This document shows, piece after piece, positions 1 through 7,293 of a DNA stretch of 62,951 bases. Every line of letters starts with the position of its first letter. Position 1 is the stretch's first letter. The notes under the pieces are model-generated. The model was not told the origin of the DNA. It was given only the letters and a program-made list of their open reading frames with translations, and did no database searches. Source of the DNA: AC-32 sp038236705 (GTDB lineage: Bacteria; Actinomycetota; Thermoleophilia; Gaiellales; Gaiellaceae); NCBI GenBank assembly GCA_038236705.1, contig JBBRZN010000010.1:1-62951 (forward strand), in the 5' to 3' direction. The position numbers and the translations under genes were made by a program.

Positions 1-539
1 CCGACGGCCTCGAGGATGCGTAGCTGCTTGGGCGTGTTCGAGACGTGGTCCTGGCCGCGGATCACGTGCGTGATGCCGTCGAGCGCGTCCTCGAGTGGCG
101 AGACGAAGTTGTAGGTCGGGCGGCCGTCGGAGCGGACGAGCACGACGTCCTCGAGCTTCTCGCTCGGATACTCGATCCGTCCGAGCACGACGTCGTCCCA
201 GGCGGTGGTGCCCTCGTCGGGCATGCGAAAGCGGATCGCGCCCTCGTCCTCGTAGGCCTTGCCCTCGTCCACGAGCCGGCGCGCCACCTCCTGGGCGTGC
301 TCCATCCGGTCGAGCTGGAAGGTGACCTCGCCGTCCCAGTCGAGCCCGAGCCACGAAAGGGTTCCCTGAATCTGGTCGACCGCCTCCGCGACCTCGCGGC
401 TGACGTCGGTGTTCTCGATCCGGAGACGGAACTCGCCGCCCTCGTGGCGCGCGAAGAGCCAGTTGAAGAGCGCCGTGCGGGCGCCGCCGACGTGCAGGTA
501 GCCGGTGGGGCTGGGTGCGAAGCGGGCACGAACGGACAC
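1..539 (-). CDS. gltX: Glutamyl-tRNA synthetase, N-terminal part (runs off the window)
   Basis: Charges tRNA-Glu (or tRNA-Gln in organisms that use transamidation) in the cytoplasm. About 179 codons of the N-terminus are present. The class I signature FAPSPTGYLHVGG lies within the first 20 residues, followed by ARTALFNWLFAR and the Rossmann fold up to GQDHVSNTPKQLRILEAVG, where the window ends. The GTG start at 539 is chosen because the HIGH-type motif follows at once and a TACGCT -10 lies 6 nt upstream, which suggests a leaderless mRNA. It is divergent from the glycosylase gene at 557, with only 17 nt between the two start codons. Confidence 0.95.
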   Translation of the reverse strand, partial: MSVRARFAPSPTGYLHVGGARTALFNWLFARHEGGEFRLRIENTDVSREVAEAVDQIQGTLSWLGLDWDGEVTFQLDRMEHAQEVARRLVDEGKAYEDEGAIRFRMPDEGTTAWDDVVLGRIEYPSEKLEDVVLVRSDGRPTYNFVSPLEDALDGITHVIRGQDHVSNTPKQLRILEAV

Positions 540-544
540 GCCGT

Positions 545-551
545 TAGCGTA
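545..551. promoter_or_regulatory. Shared divergent -10 element (gltX / AlkZ-like gene)
   Basis: Plus-strand TAGCGT (545-550) ends 6 nt before GTG 557. Minus-strand TACGCT (551-546) ends 6 nt before GTG 539. The two hexamers overlap in one symmetric heptamer, so a single -10 core appears to serve both leaderless genes. No convincing -35 is visible on either side. Confidence 0.6.
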
Positions 552-556
552 CTGGC

Positions 557-1576
557 GTGGCCGAGCGGGTCCTGACGCAGCGGGAGCTCAACCGCGCGAC
601 GCTCGCGCGCCAGCTGCTGCTCCACCGGGTGCGGCTGCCGGCGGTGCGCGCGATCGAGCGGGTCGCGGGATTGCAGGCGCAGCTCGCCTCGGCCCCGTAC
701 GTCGGGCTTTGGACGCGGCTCGAGGGCTTTCGGCCGGCGACGCTCGAGCGCGCGCTGCGGGCCGGGACCGTCGCCCGCGGAGTCCTGATGCGCGGCACCG
801 TCCACCTCGTCTCGACCCGCGACTACGGCCTCTTCGGCACGGCGCTCGACATCGCTTCCCCGGGTTGGATCACACCCGAGGTCGAAGAGGTCGCCCGGCG
901 TGTCGCCGACTCGCTGCACAGGTACGCGGCCGAGCCGCGCACGCGGGTCGAGATCCTCGACTGGCTCGAGCGCGAGCACGGCATCGCATCCGACGGCACG
1001 AACCGGGTCTGGTACGCGCTGCGGCTGCGGGCCCGGATCGCCCATGCGCCGGAGGCAAGCCTCTGGCGCGCGCCGATGCACGGGCCGTCGTTCGTCGCGG
1101 TCGAGCACGACGAGGTCGAGGGCGAGGCTGCGCGTGGAGAGCTCGTCCGCCGCTACCTCGCCGCTTTTGGGCCTGCGAATAGGGCGGAGATCTCCGGCTG
1201 GTCGGGGATGAAAGTCCACGACTTCGCCGACCGGCTCGACGGGCTCCGCGTACTCCGCGACGAGGCGGGCCGTGAGCTGCTCGACCTCCCGCGCGGCCCG
1301 CTCCCGGCGACCGACACGCCCGCGCCGGTCCGGTTCCTGCCGAAGTTCGACAACGTTCTGCTCGACCGGCGGCGCGTGCTGCCGGAGGAGTACCGCAAGC
1401 TCGTCGTGCGCAAGAACGCCGACGTTCAGCCGACGTTCATCGTCGACGGGCTCGTCGCCGGGATCTGGAGCCTCAAGGGCGGGCGGGTGACGACGGAGCC
1501 GTTCGCGCCGCTCCCCCGCGCCGCCAGGCGAGAACTGGAGGACGAGGCCGGCCGGCTCGCCGCCTGGCTGCGCTAG
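557..1576 (+). CDS. AlkZ/YcaQ-family DNA glycosylase (HTH_42 winged helix), QxQ type
   Basis: A 339-aa winged-helix protein of the HTH_42 (formerly DUF1006) family, whose characterised members AlkZ and YcaQ excise bulky alkylated bases and unhook interstrand crosslinks. The N-terminus has the family layout, with LQAQ at residues 39-42. Gln40-Ala-Gln42 matches the QxQ catalytic motif of the AlkZ branch. Conserved blocks RGTVHLVS (near 80) and the C-terminal LLDRRRVLP and FIVDGLVAGIW are also visible. Endonuclease IV begins 10 nt downstream, so the excision and AP-site incision steps are adjacent. Family assignment is firm; the substrate is inferred. Confidence 0.85.
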   Translation: MAERVLTQRELNRATLARQLLLHRVRLPAVRAIERVAGLQAQLASAPYVGLWTRLEGFRPATLERALRAGTVARGVLMRGTVHLVSTRDYGLFGTALDIASPGWITPEVEEVARRVADSLHRYAAEPRTRVEILDWLEREHGIASDGTNRVWYALRLRARIAHAPEASLWRAPMHGPSFVAVEHDEVEGEAARGELVRRYLAAFGPANRAEISGWSGMKVHDFADRLDGLRVLRDEAGRELLDLPRGPLPATDTPAPVRFLPKFDNVLLDRRRVLPEEYRKLVVRKNADVQPTFIVDGLVAGIWSLKGGRVTTEPFAPLPRAARRELEDEAGRLAAWLR

Positions 1577-1579
1577 CGT
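1574..1579 (+). promoter_or_regulatory. -10 element for nfo (leaderless)
   Basis: TAGCGT ends 7 nt before the GTG start at 1587. Its TAG is also the stop codon of the upstream glycosylase gene. This suggests that endonuclease IV has its own leaderless transcript besides any read-through. Confidence 0.5.
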
Positions 1580-1586
1580 CCGCGTC

Positions 1587-2495
1587 GTGCAGCTCGGCGC
1601 CCACGTCTCCTCCTCCGGTGGGATCCACACCGCGATCGACCGGATCGAGGCGATCGGCGGCGAGAGCGTCCAGATCTTCACCCAGAGCCCGCGCACCTGG
1701 CGCCCGACGAACCACGATCCGGCGAACTTCGAGCGCTTCAAGGAGCGGCGCGCGGAGGCCGGGATCGGAGCGGTCGTCTGTCATGCCCTCTACCTGCTCA
1801 ACCTCGCCAGCCCGGACGAGGGGATCTACAAGAAGTCGGTCGACACGCTCAAGAACACGGTGGACGTCGCCTGTGCGATCGACGCGGACGCCGTCGTCTT
1901 CCACGTCGGCTCGCACCTGGGCTCGGGCTTCGAGGCCGGGCTCGAGCGCGTCGTGCCCGCGCTCACCGAGGCGCTCACGCGCTGCTCCGAGACGACCTGG
2001 CTCTGCATGGAGAACTCGGCCGGCGCCGGCGGCACGATCGGCCGCTCGCTCGAAGAGCTGGCCACCCTGTACGAGGCGCTCGACCGGCATCCGCGGCTCG
2101 GGGTCTGCCTCGACTCGTGCCACCTCTACGTCTCCGGCTACGACGTCACCGACCCCGCCGAGCTCGACCGCGTCCTGAAGGACGTCGCCCGGTTGATGGG
2201 GCTCGCCCGGCTGCGCTGCTTGCACGTGAACGACTCGAAGGCGCCGCTCGGCTCGAACCTCGACCGGCACGAGAACATCGGCGACGGCCTGCTGGGCGAG
2301 AAGCTCGGCGTCTTCCTCGCCCATCCCAAGCTGCGGGGCCTGCCGGCGCTGCTCGAGGTTCCCGGCGCAGGCCACGGGCCCGATGCGGAGCAGGTTCGGA
2401 AGCTGAAGGAGCTCTACGCGCGGGCTACGAAGCGATCTGCGCGAAAATCCGGAACGAAGGCGCGCCGACCGGCAGCTCGTGGAACTCGGGGTTGA
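1587..2495 (+). CDS. nfo: Deoxyribonuclease IV (AP endonuclease IV)
   Basis: Cleaves DNA 5' to abasic sites and removes 3'-blocking groups in base-excision repair; a TIM-barrel enzyme with a trinuclear zinc site. At 302 aa it is of usual length. Family motifs visible are LGAHVSSSGG at the N-terminus, VQIFTQSPRTW, the zinc-ligand stretch VVFHVGSHLGSG, LCMENSAGAGGTIG, GVCLDSCHLYVSGYD, the HVNDSKAPLGSNLDRHENIG block and LLEVPG. GTG 1587 is supported by the -10 at 1574. The 3' end overlaps the convergent Cys-rich gene by 71 nt, and the lysine-rich tail falls in that overlap. Confidence 0.96.
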   Translation: MQLGAHVSSSGGIHTAIDRIEAIGGESVQIFTQSPRTWRPTNHDPANFERFKERRAEAGIGAVVCHALYLLNLASPDEGIYKKSVDTLKNTVDVACAIDADAVVFHVGSHLGSGFEAGLERVVPALTEALTRCSETTWLCMENSAGAGGTIGRSLEELATLYEALDRHPRLGVCLDSCHLYVSGYDVTDPAELDRVLKDVARLMGLARLRCLHVNDSKAPLGSNLDRHENIGDGLLGEKLGVFLAHPKLRGLPALLEVPGAGHGPDAEQVRKLKELYARATKRSARKSGTKARRPAARGTRG

Positions 2496-2841
2496 CGCAG
2501 CCGAGCTCCCCGGTTCGCCCCTCGTAGCACGCCTCGACCTCGACCCGGCACATCGGCAGGGCCGGCGCCGTCGCCCTGATCGCCCCGAAACCTCCTCGCT
2601 GCGACTCCGCCTCTTCCAGGAGGTCGAAGTCGATCTCGACGTCGAAGACCTTCATCAAGCAGCCGACGTAGGTGCGGCCGAACTCCTCGTGCGCGTAGGC
2701 GAAGGGACAGCCTCGCTCAATGCAAGCGCCGGGGTACACGACCTTGTCGCAGTGCGTCTCGCAGCGGCGGCATTCGACCTCGTCCTGAGGCCGGAGCGGG
2801 AGCTCGCTCGGCGGGGCCGCCGCCTGCTCGCGTATCTGCAT
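2425..2841 (-). CDS. Conserved Cys-rich protein of unknown function
   Basis: A 138-aa protein that I do not recognise. It begins MQIREQAAAPPSELPLRPQD and has a cysteine cluster, ECRRCETHCDKVV (about 25-37) then GACIERGCPF, with further Cys at VGCLMKVFDVE and LPMCRVEVEACYEG. The spacing suggests a metal-binding site. No signal peptide or membrane segment is seen. ATG 2841 is preceded by CACAAT with a 6-nt gap, a possible leaderless -10 with TTGCGG 18 nt further upstream. An in-frame ATG 27 nt upstream sits directly against GGAGG and is less likely. The 3' end overlaps nfo antiparallel. Confidence 0.6.
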   Translation of the reverse strand: MQIREQAAAPPSELPLRPQDEVECRRCETHCDKVVYPGACIERGCPFAYAHEEFGRTYVGCLMKVFDVEIDFDLLEEAESQRGGFGAIRATAPALPMCRVEVEACYEGRTGELGCVNPEFHELPVGAPSFRIFAQIAS

Positions 2842-2910
2842 GAGTGAATTGTGAGTGCAAGGACCCATCCTCCGCAAGACTTGACATTCCGCTGCGCTGT
2901 CGCTAGCTGG

Positions 2911-3015
2911 CACGGGGGACCCCTGGTTCCCCCGTGAGCCCCCTCCTTGCGGACGGGGGCTCGCCTCAGGAGCTTCAGGAGCGGGCAGAGCCCGGCTCCG
3001 GCGACGACCTCTCGA
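2911..3015 (-). repeat. Dispersed palindromic repeat, copy a
   Basis: Positions 2919-2950 (32 nt) are identical to 51659-51690 and, inverted, to 23289-23258. The 5' part forms a hairpin: CACGGGGGA (2911-2919), an 8-nt loop, TCCCCCGTG. A second GC-rich block with AGCCCGGCTCCGGCG follows (2989-3003). It lies between the HAD gene and the Cys-rich gene, both on the minus strand. Confidence 0.85.
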
Positions 3016-3031
3016 CTGATTCGAGCGCTTA

Positions 3032-3748
3032 CTACTGAAGGCGACGAGCAATGTTCAGCACGTCCAACTGGGTGAATGCTTGGTAGTCGGGCTCGCCGCC
3101 GTCCGGGTGCTCGTCGGCCCGGAACCAGAGGGCCTGCACCGTGGTCATGCCGAGCTCGCCGGCGCCGCGCACGTCCTCGTAGAGCCGATCGCCCACGAAG
3201 AGGGCGCGCTCGGGGTCGACGGCGAGCGCCTCGAGCGCGCGCTCGAAGATCGCCGGATGCGGCTTGCGCGTTCCGACCTCAGAGGAGAAGACGCTGAAGT
3301 CGAGCCGCTGCGCGAGGCCCATCTGCTCGAGGTCGCGGTGCAGGAGCCAGCCGGGATCGAAGGCATTCGAGACGAGGCCGAGCTTGAGGCCACGCCCGCG
3401 GAGCGACTCCAGCAGCGCGTGGGTGTGCGCGCCGAGCAGGCGCGCCGGATCCCACGCCGCGTGCTCGGCCTCGAGGTAGCGGGCGAGCTCATCGTCGTCG
3501 ATCGTCACGTCGAGGTCCCCGAGGAGTTGCCTGACGAGACCGGGATACTCGATCTCCTCGACGGTTCCGGGGACCCAGAAAAGCGGCTCGTAGCGCTCCC
3601 GGAAGTGCTCGGTGAGCGCCTCCACCTCGGGCAGCCCGTCCCGCGCGATCGCGGCGAGGCCGGCGCGGTGGCCGGCGCTCACCAGCTCCGGCGAGTAGGC
3701 GAACTGCATCAGCGTGTCGCCCCAGTCGAAGAGGACGGCTTCGAGCAC
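3032..3748 (-). CDS. HAD-superfamily hydrolase (subfamily IA)
   Basis: A 238-aa haloacid dehalogenase-fold phosphatase. Motif I is the DWGDT variant (VLFDWGDTLM, residues 5-14), with Trp where Phe/Leu or Met is usual. Motif II is LGLVSNAFD, the motif III lysine is in TRKPHPAIFERAL, and motif IV is ALFVGDRLYEDVRGA. The helical cap lies between motifs I and II (about 15-85). The substrate cannot be deduced. GTG 3748 lies 8 nt after TACCCT, so a leaderless message is likely. It is divergent from the antiporter gene, with 19 nt between starts. Confidence 0.9.
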   Translation of the reverse strand: MLEAVLFDWGDTLMQFAYSPELVSAGHRAGLAAIARDGLPEVEALTEHFRERYEPLFWVPGTVEEIEYPGLVRQLLGDLDVTIDDDELARYLEAEHAAWDPARLLGAHTHALLESLRGRGLKLGLVSNAFDPGWLLHRDLEQMGLAQRLDFSVFSSEVGTRKPHPAIFERALEALAVDPERALFVGDRLYEDVRGAGELGMTTVQALWFRADEHPDGGEPDYQAFTQLDVLNIARRLQ

Positions 3749-3755
3749 GGCTCGC

Positions 3756-3762
3756 TAGGGTA
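3756..3762. promoter_or_regulatory. Shared divergent -10 element (HAD hydrolase / cax)
   Basis: Plus-strand TAGGGT (3756-3761) ends 6 nt before GTG 3768. Minus-strand TACCCT (3762-3757) ends 8 nt before GTG 3748. One heptamer gives both -10 elements, the same arrangement as at 545-551 and 53991-53997. Confidence 0.6.
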
Positions 3763-3767
3763 GCGGC

Positions 3768-4823
3768 GTGGGCCGCAAGCTCCTCTGGGCGTCGCTGGCG
3801 CTGGCCCCGATCACGATTCTCCTGCGGTATGTCTTCCACGTCGGCGACACGGCGCTGTTCATCGCCGCGGCCGCCGCGCTCGTACCGCTGGCGTGGCTGA
3901 TCGGCGAGGCGACCGAGCACGCAGGCGAGCACACGGGGCCCGGGATCGGCGGCTTCCTGAACGCGAGCTTCGGCAACGCGCCGGAGCTGATCATCGCCCT
4001 CTTCGCGGTCAACGCATCGCTACCCGACGTGGTGCGCGGTTCGCTCGCGGGGAGCGTGGTCTCGAACATCCTGCTCGTCCTGGGCGCGGCGCTGATCTTC
4101 GGCGGCGAGGGGCATGACGGGAAGCCGCTCGACCGCTTCTCGATGCTGTTCCAACTCGGGCTAGTGCTCCTGGCGGTGCTGGTCTTCCTGGTGCCGTCGG
4201 TGCCCGGCTGGACCGGAGATGCCGAGCGGCACTCACTGGCCGTCCTCTCGATTCCCGTGGCGATCGTGCTCCTGCTCGTGTACGCGGCGACGACGATCCG
4301 TGGGCTGCGCCGCCACAAGCGGCTGCACGCCGAAAGCGGCGAGACGGCAGGCGAGGGCTGGTCGCTGCCGGTCGCGCTCGGGGTGCTTGCGGCGGCGACC
4401 GTCGTGACCGCACTGATCAGCGAGACCCTCGTCCACTCGCTGCATTCCTTCGCGGAGTCGGCAGGTCTGTCGCAGTTCTTCATCGCGGCCGTGATCGTGG
4501 CGATCGTCGGCAACGCAGCCGAGCATGGAGGCGCGATCGTGATCGCAAGCCGCGGCAAGCTGCCCCTGGCGACGGAGATCGCGGTCTCCTCGAGCGCCCA
4601 GGTCGCACTGTTCGTGACACCCGCGATCGCGCTGCTCTCCTGGGTGGTGAAGCCGGCGCTGCCGCTGAGCTTCCGGCCGATCGAGCTCGCGACGATGGGC
4701 GGCGCCGCGCTGCTGGTCGGGATTGTCCTCGCCGACGGCCGCGGTCGCCGCTGGGAAGGCTTCATGCTCGTCGCCGTCTACGCCGGCGTGGCGCTGGCGT
4801 TCCTGGCCGCCGGCGACCGCTGA
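3768..4823 (+). CDS. cax: Calcium/proton antiporter (CaCA superfamily, CAX type)
   Basis: An inner-membrane Ca2+/H+ exchanger of 351 aa with about eleven hydrophobic segments in two inverted halves. Each half carries the family alpha-repeat: GGFLNASFGNAPELIIA (about 63-79) and IVGNAAEHGGAIVIASRG (about 245-262), whose Glu residues line the transport site. A charged cytoplasmic loop, RRHKRLHAESGE, separates the halves. GTG 3768 is set by the -10 at 3756 and by the immediate start of the first hydrophobic segment. The gene converges on the serine hydrolase. Confidence 0.93.
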   Translation: MGRKLLWASLALAPITILLRYVFHVGDTALFIAAAAALVPLAWLIGEATEHAGEHTGPGIGGFLNASFGNAPELIIALFAVNASLPDVVRGSLAGSVVSNILLVLGAALIFGGEGHDGKPLDRFSMLFQLGLVLLAVLVFLVPSVPGWTGDAERHSLAVLSIPVAIVLLLVYAATTIRGLRRHKRLHAESGETAGEGWSLPVALGVLAAATVVTALISETLVHSLHSFAESAGLSQFFIAAVIVAIVGNAAEHGGAIVIASRGKLPLATEIAVSSSAQVALFVTPAIALLSWVVKPALPLSFRPIELATMGGAALLVGIVLADGRGRRWEGFMLVAVYAGVALAFLAAGDR

Positions 4824-4849
4824 GCCCGAAGACACACTTCCGGCGCAGT

Positions 4850-4936
4850 CCGTCACAGACACGCGCGCCGGCCCTCGTTACGCTCGCCTCGGGGAGGAGG
4901 TTGGGCGAACCGTACTAAGGGACCAAGGGGCCTCTC
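4850..4936 (+). repeat. Dispersed repeat family A, copy 1
   Basis: This intergenic block between the convergent cax and serine hydrolase genes aligns over about 80 nt with 23041-23123. The 19-nt core at 4882-4900 is identical to 23070-23088, and both copies continue with GGGCGAACCGTAC and then AAGGGACCAAG. A weaker relative lies near 43775-43830 on the minus strand. Function is unknown. Confidence 0.8.
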
Positions 4937-4946
4937 TCCCGCGAGA

Positions 4947-6263
4947 TCAAGCGCCGAAGATCTCCGGCGCCCGCGTGAACGGGTACGTCGCCCAGTAGAG
5001 CTTGACGACCGCGCCCGCGTCGTCTCGCACCACCCGCAAGGCCTCGCCGCGCTCGCCTCCGGAGATCGTGCGGAAGCGGTCCTCGCCCTCCCGCTCGAAC
5101 ACCGATGGGTCGCGCTCGGGTGGCGCAGTGGCAAGTCGTGCCTCGAGCTTCCCGTTGCGCCAGCTGAAGACCGTCTCGCTTCCCTCGGACCACCAGCGGC
5201 CGAGCAGCGGCACCATCTCGTCCGGCGGCGAGTCCTCCGGCGACCAAGGCTCGAGCTCCGGCGCGAGCTCCTCGAGCGCTGCCTCCGCCAGGGCCAGGCC
5301 GGTCTCGCTCAGCTTCGGCCAGCGTCCGGAGTTCGTCAGCACGACGGCTCCGACCCGGTCGCGCCGCGAGTAGAGGAACATCGAGAGGAAGCCCGGAAAG
5401 CCGCCGGTGTGGCCGCCGAAGATCCGCTCGCCGCGCCGCACAAGCCCGATTCCAAGGCCCCAGCCGAGCGTCCAGTCGGGCTCGGCCATGATCTGTAGCT
5501 GGTGCATCTCCGCGACGCTCGCCGCCGCCAGCACCGCCTCGTCGGGGTCGGCCAGGAACGAGCCCCAGCGTGCCAGGTCGCCGACGGTGCTCGAGAGGCC
5601 CGACTCGCCGCCCTTGCCGCCGAGCTCGAGCTCTGGCTCACGCCGAACCGCGTCCGAGTAGGGCTCAACGAAGTACGGCTTCGCGGCCGGAGCCTCCGGC
5701 CCCCAGGTTGTGCGTGCCAAGCCGAGAGGGCCGAGCAGCCGCTCACGCACGTAGTCGTGGAACGGCGTCCCGGAGACGCGTGCGACGACGTGGCCGAGCA
5801 GCGCGTACGCGAGATTGGAATAGTGCCAGGCCGCCCGGGGTGCGAGTACCTGCTCCGCCTCGGCGAGCCGCCCGAGCAACTCATTTTCCCCGGGAAACTC
5901 GAGGGACTCCCAGACCTCCCCCGGCGGCTCGCGCTGGAGGCCCGAGGCGTGCGCCAGCATGCGCCGCAGCGTCGGCGACCCGTGCGCGGCTTCCGGTAGG
6001 TAGCGCGAGAGCGGCTCGTCGAGGTCGAGCTTCCCCTCGTCTCGCAACTGCATCACCGACGCCGCCGTGAAGGTCTTCGTGATCGAGGCCACCGCGTACT
6101 GCGTGTCAGGAGTGGCTTCCGCCTGCTCCTCGACGTCGGCGAGCCCAACGGCGTCGCTCCAGACGACCTCACCGCCTCGGAAGACCGCGGCAGCCAGGCT
6201 GGGCAGGCGGCCGGCCTTCTGCGCCTCGAGCGCGAGGCGGCGGAATCGCTCAGGCTCGGGCAA
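4947..6263 (-). CDS. Serine hydrolase, beta-lactamase/PBP4* (class C-like) family
   Basis: A 438-aa penicillin-recognising enzyme of the class C beta-lactamase/esterase fold. The catalytic tetrad SITK is at 60-63 (Ser60, Lys63), Y148-S149-N150 is the second motif, and GHTGGFPGF near 300 is the KTG-equivalent (HTG). The C-terminal 90 residues form a lipocalin-like extension (DRFRTISGGERGEALRVVRD). No signal peptide is seen, so it may be cytoplasmic. The TTG start lies 14 nt inside the end of ltaE, so it is probably the last gene of the glycine operon. Whether it is a peptidase, esterase or amidase cannot be told. Confidence 0.87.
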   Translation of the reverse strand: MPEPERFRRLALEAQKAGRLPSLAAAVFRGGEVVWSDAVGLADVEEQAEATPDTQYAVASITKTFTAASVMQLRDEGKLDLDEPLSRYLPEAAHGSPTLRRMLAHASGLQREPPGEVWESLEFPGENELLGRLAEAEQVLAPRAAWHYSNLAYALLGHVVARVSGTPFHDYVRERLLGPLGLARTTWGPEAPAAKPYFVEPYSDAVRREPELELGGKGGESGLSSTVGDLARWGSFLADPDEAVLAAASVAEMHQLQIMAEPDWTLGWGLGIGLVRRGERIFGGHTGGFPGFLSMFLYSRRDRVGAVVLTNSGRWPKLSETGLALAEAALEELAPELEPWSPEDSPPDEMVPLLGRWWSEGSETVFSWRNGKLEARLATAPPERDPSVFEREGEDRFRTISGGERGEALRVVRDDAGAVVKLYWATYPFTRAPEIFGA

Positions 6264-7293
6264 GTGCTCCGAGCGCGCCCGGGATCAGCTCGACGGCCCG
6301 CTCGATCTCCTCGTCCCCCACGTCGAGGTGCGTGACCGCTCGCACCTTCGTCGGGTGCGCGGTCATCGAGAGCCCGACCCCCTGTTGCCGGAGCCCCTCG
6401 AGCGCCTCCTTCGGCTCGAGGCCGAGCGGCGCCAGGTCGACCTGCACGAAATTCGTCTCGACCTGCTCGAGGTCGACCGGAACGCCGGCCTCGTGCAACC
6501 CCTCCGCAAGCCGACGCGCCCTGGCGTGGTCGTCCGCGAGTCGCTCGACGTTGTGCTCGAGCGCGTAGACGCCGGCCGCTGCGACGATCCCCGCCTGTCG
6601 CATCGCTCCGCCGAAGAGGTGCTTGAGCGACCGTGCGGTTGCCATCAGCTCCCCCGACCCGGCGATCAGGGCCCCGAGCGGGCACCCGAGCCCTTTCGAG
6701 AGGCAGAGCGTGACCGTGTCGAAGTGCCCGCCAATCTGCCACGCCGGCACCCCGGCGGCAACCGACGCGTTCATCACCCTCGCCCCGTCGAGGTGGAGGC
6801 GAAGCCCGAGGTCGCGCGCCGTCGCGACGATCGCCTCGATCTCCTGTATCGGCCACACGCGCCCGCCCGAGGCGTTGTGCGTGTTCTCGACCGAGACGAT
6901 GCTCGTGCGTGGGGTATGCGTGGAGTCCCCGGCCCGCACCGTCTCGCGCAGCTGCTCGGGCGTGAAGCGCCCGTTCGGGCAGCGGAGCTGCCGCGTCATC
7001 AGGCCCGCGTGCACCGCCGGGCCCCCGAGCTCGGACACGAAGAGGTGAGAGTTCTCCTCGGCCACGACCTCGCCCCCGGGCTCGGAGAGGGTTCGCAGCG
7101 CGATCTCGTTCGCCATCGTCGCGGTCGGGACGAAGACCGCCTCCTCCTGTCCGAGCAGCTCGGCCGCGCGGCGCTCGAGCTCGTTGACCGTCGGGTCCTC
7201 GCGCCTCTGCTCGTCGCCGACCTCGGCCGCAGCGATCGCTGCACGCATCTCCTGCGTCGGCTTGGTCTTCGTGTCGGAACGGAGGTCGATCAT
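6250..7293 (-). CDS. ltaE: Low-specificity L-threonine aldolase
   Basis: A PLP enzyme that interconverts threonine or allo-threonine with glycine and acetaldehyde. At 347 aa it is of family length. It starts MIDLRSDTKTKPTQEMR, with VGDEQRREDPTVNELE, VENTHNASGGRVWP and RLHLDGARVMNA (PLP-binding Asp). The Schiff-base lysine is in TLCLSKGLGCPLGALIAGS. The ATG overlaps the gcvPB stop (TGATG), so translation is probably coupled. Placement in the glycine cleavage operon fits a role in glycine supply or turnover. Confidence 0.94.
   Translation of the reverse strand: MIDLRSDTKTKPTQEMRAAIAAAEVGDEQRREDPTVNELERRAAELLGQEEAVFVPTATMANEIALRTLSEPGGEVVAEENSHLFVSELGGPAVHAGLMTRQLRCPNGRFTPEQLRETVRAGDSTHTPRTSIVSVENTHNASGGRVWPIQEIEAIVATARDLGLRLHLDGARVMNASVAAGVPAWQIGGHFDTVTLCLSKGLGCPLGALIAGSGELMATARSLKHLFGGAMRQAGIVAAAGVYALEHNVERLADDHARARRLAEGLHEAGVPVDLEQVETNFVQVDLAPLGLEPKEALEGLRQQGVGLSMTAHPTKVRAVTHLDVGDEEIERAVELIPGALGALARA

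Noticed and set aside
62..1741. Long minus-strand open frame across gltX, the glycosylase gene and nfo
   Set aside because: Arg/Pro/Glu-rich composition typical of antisense frames in high-GC DNA; the region is fully explained by recognised genes on the other frames.
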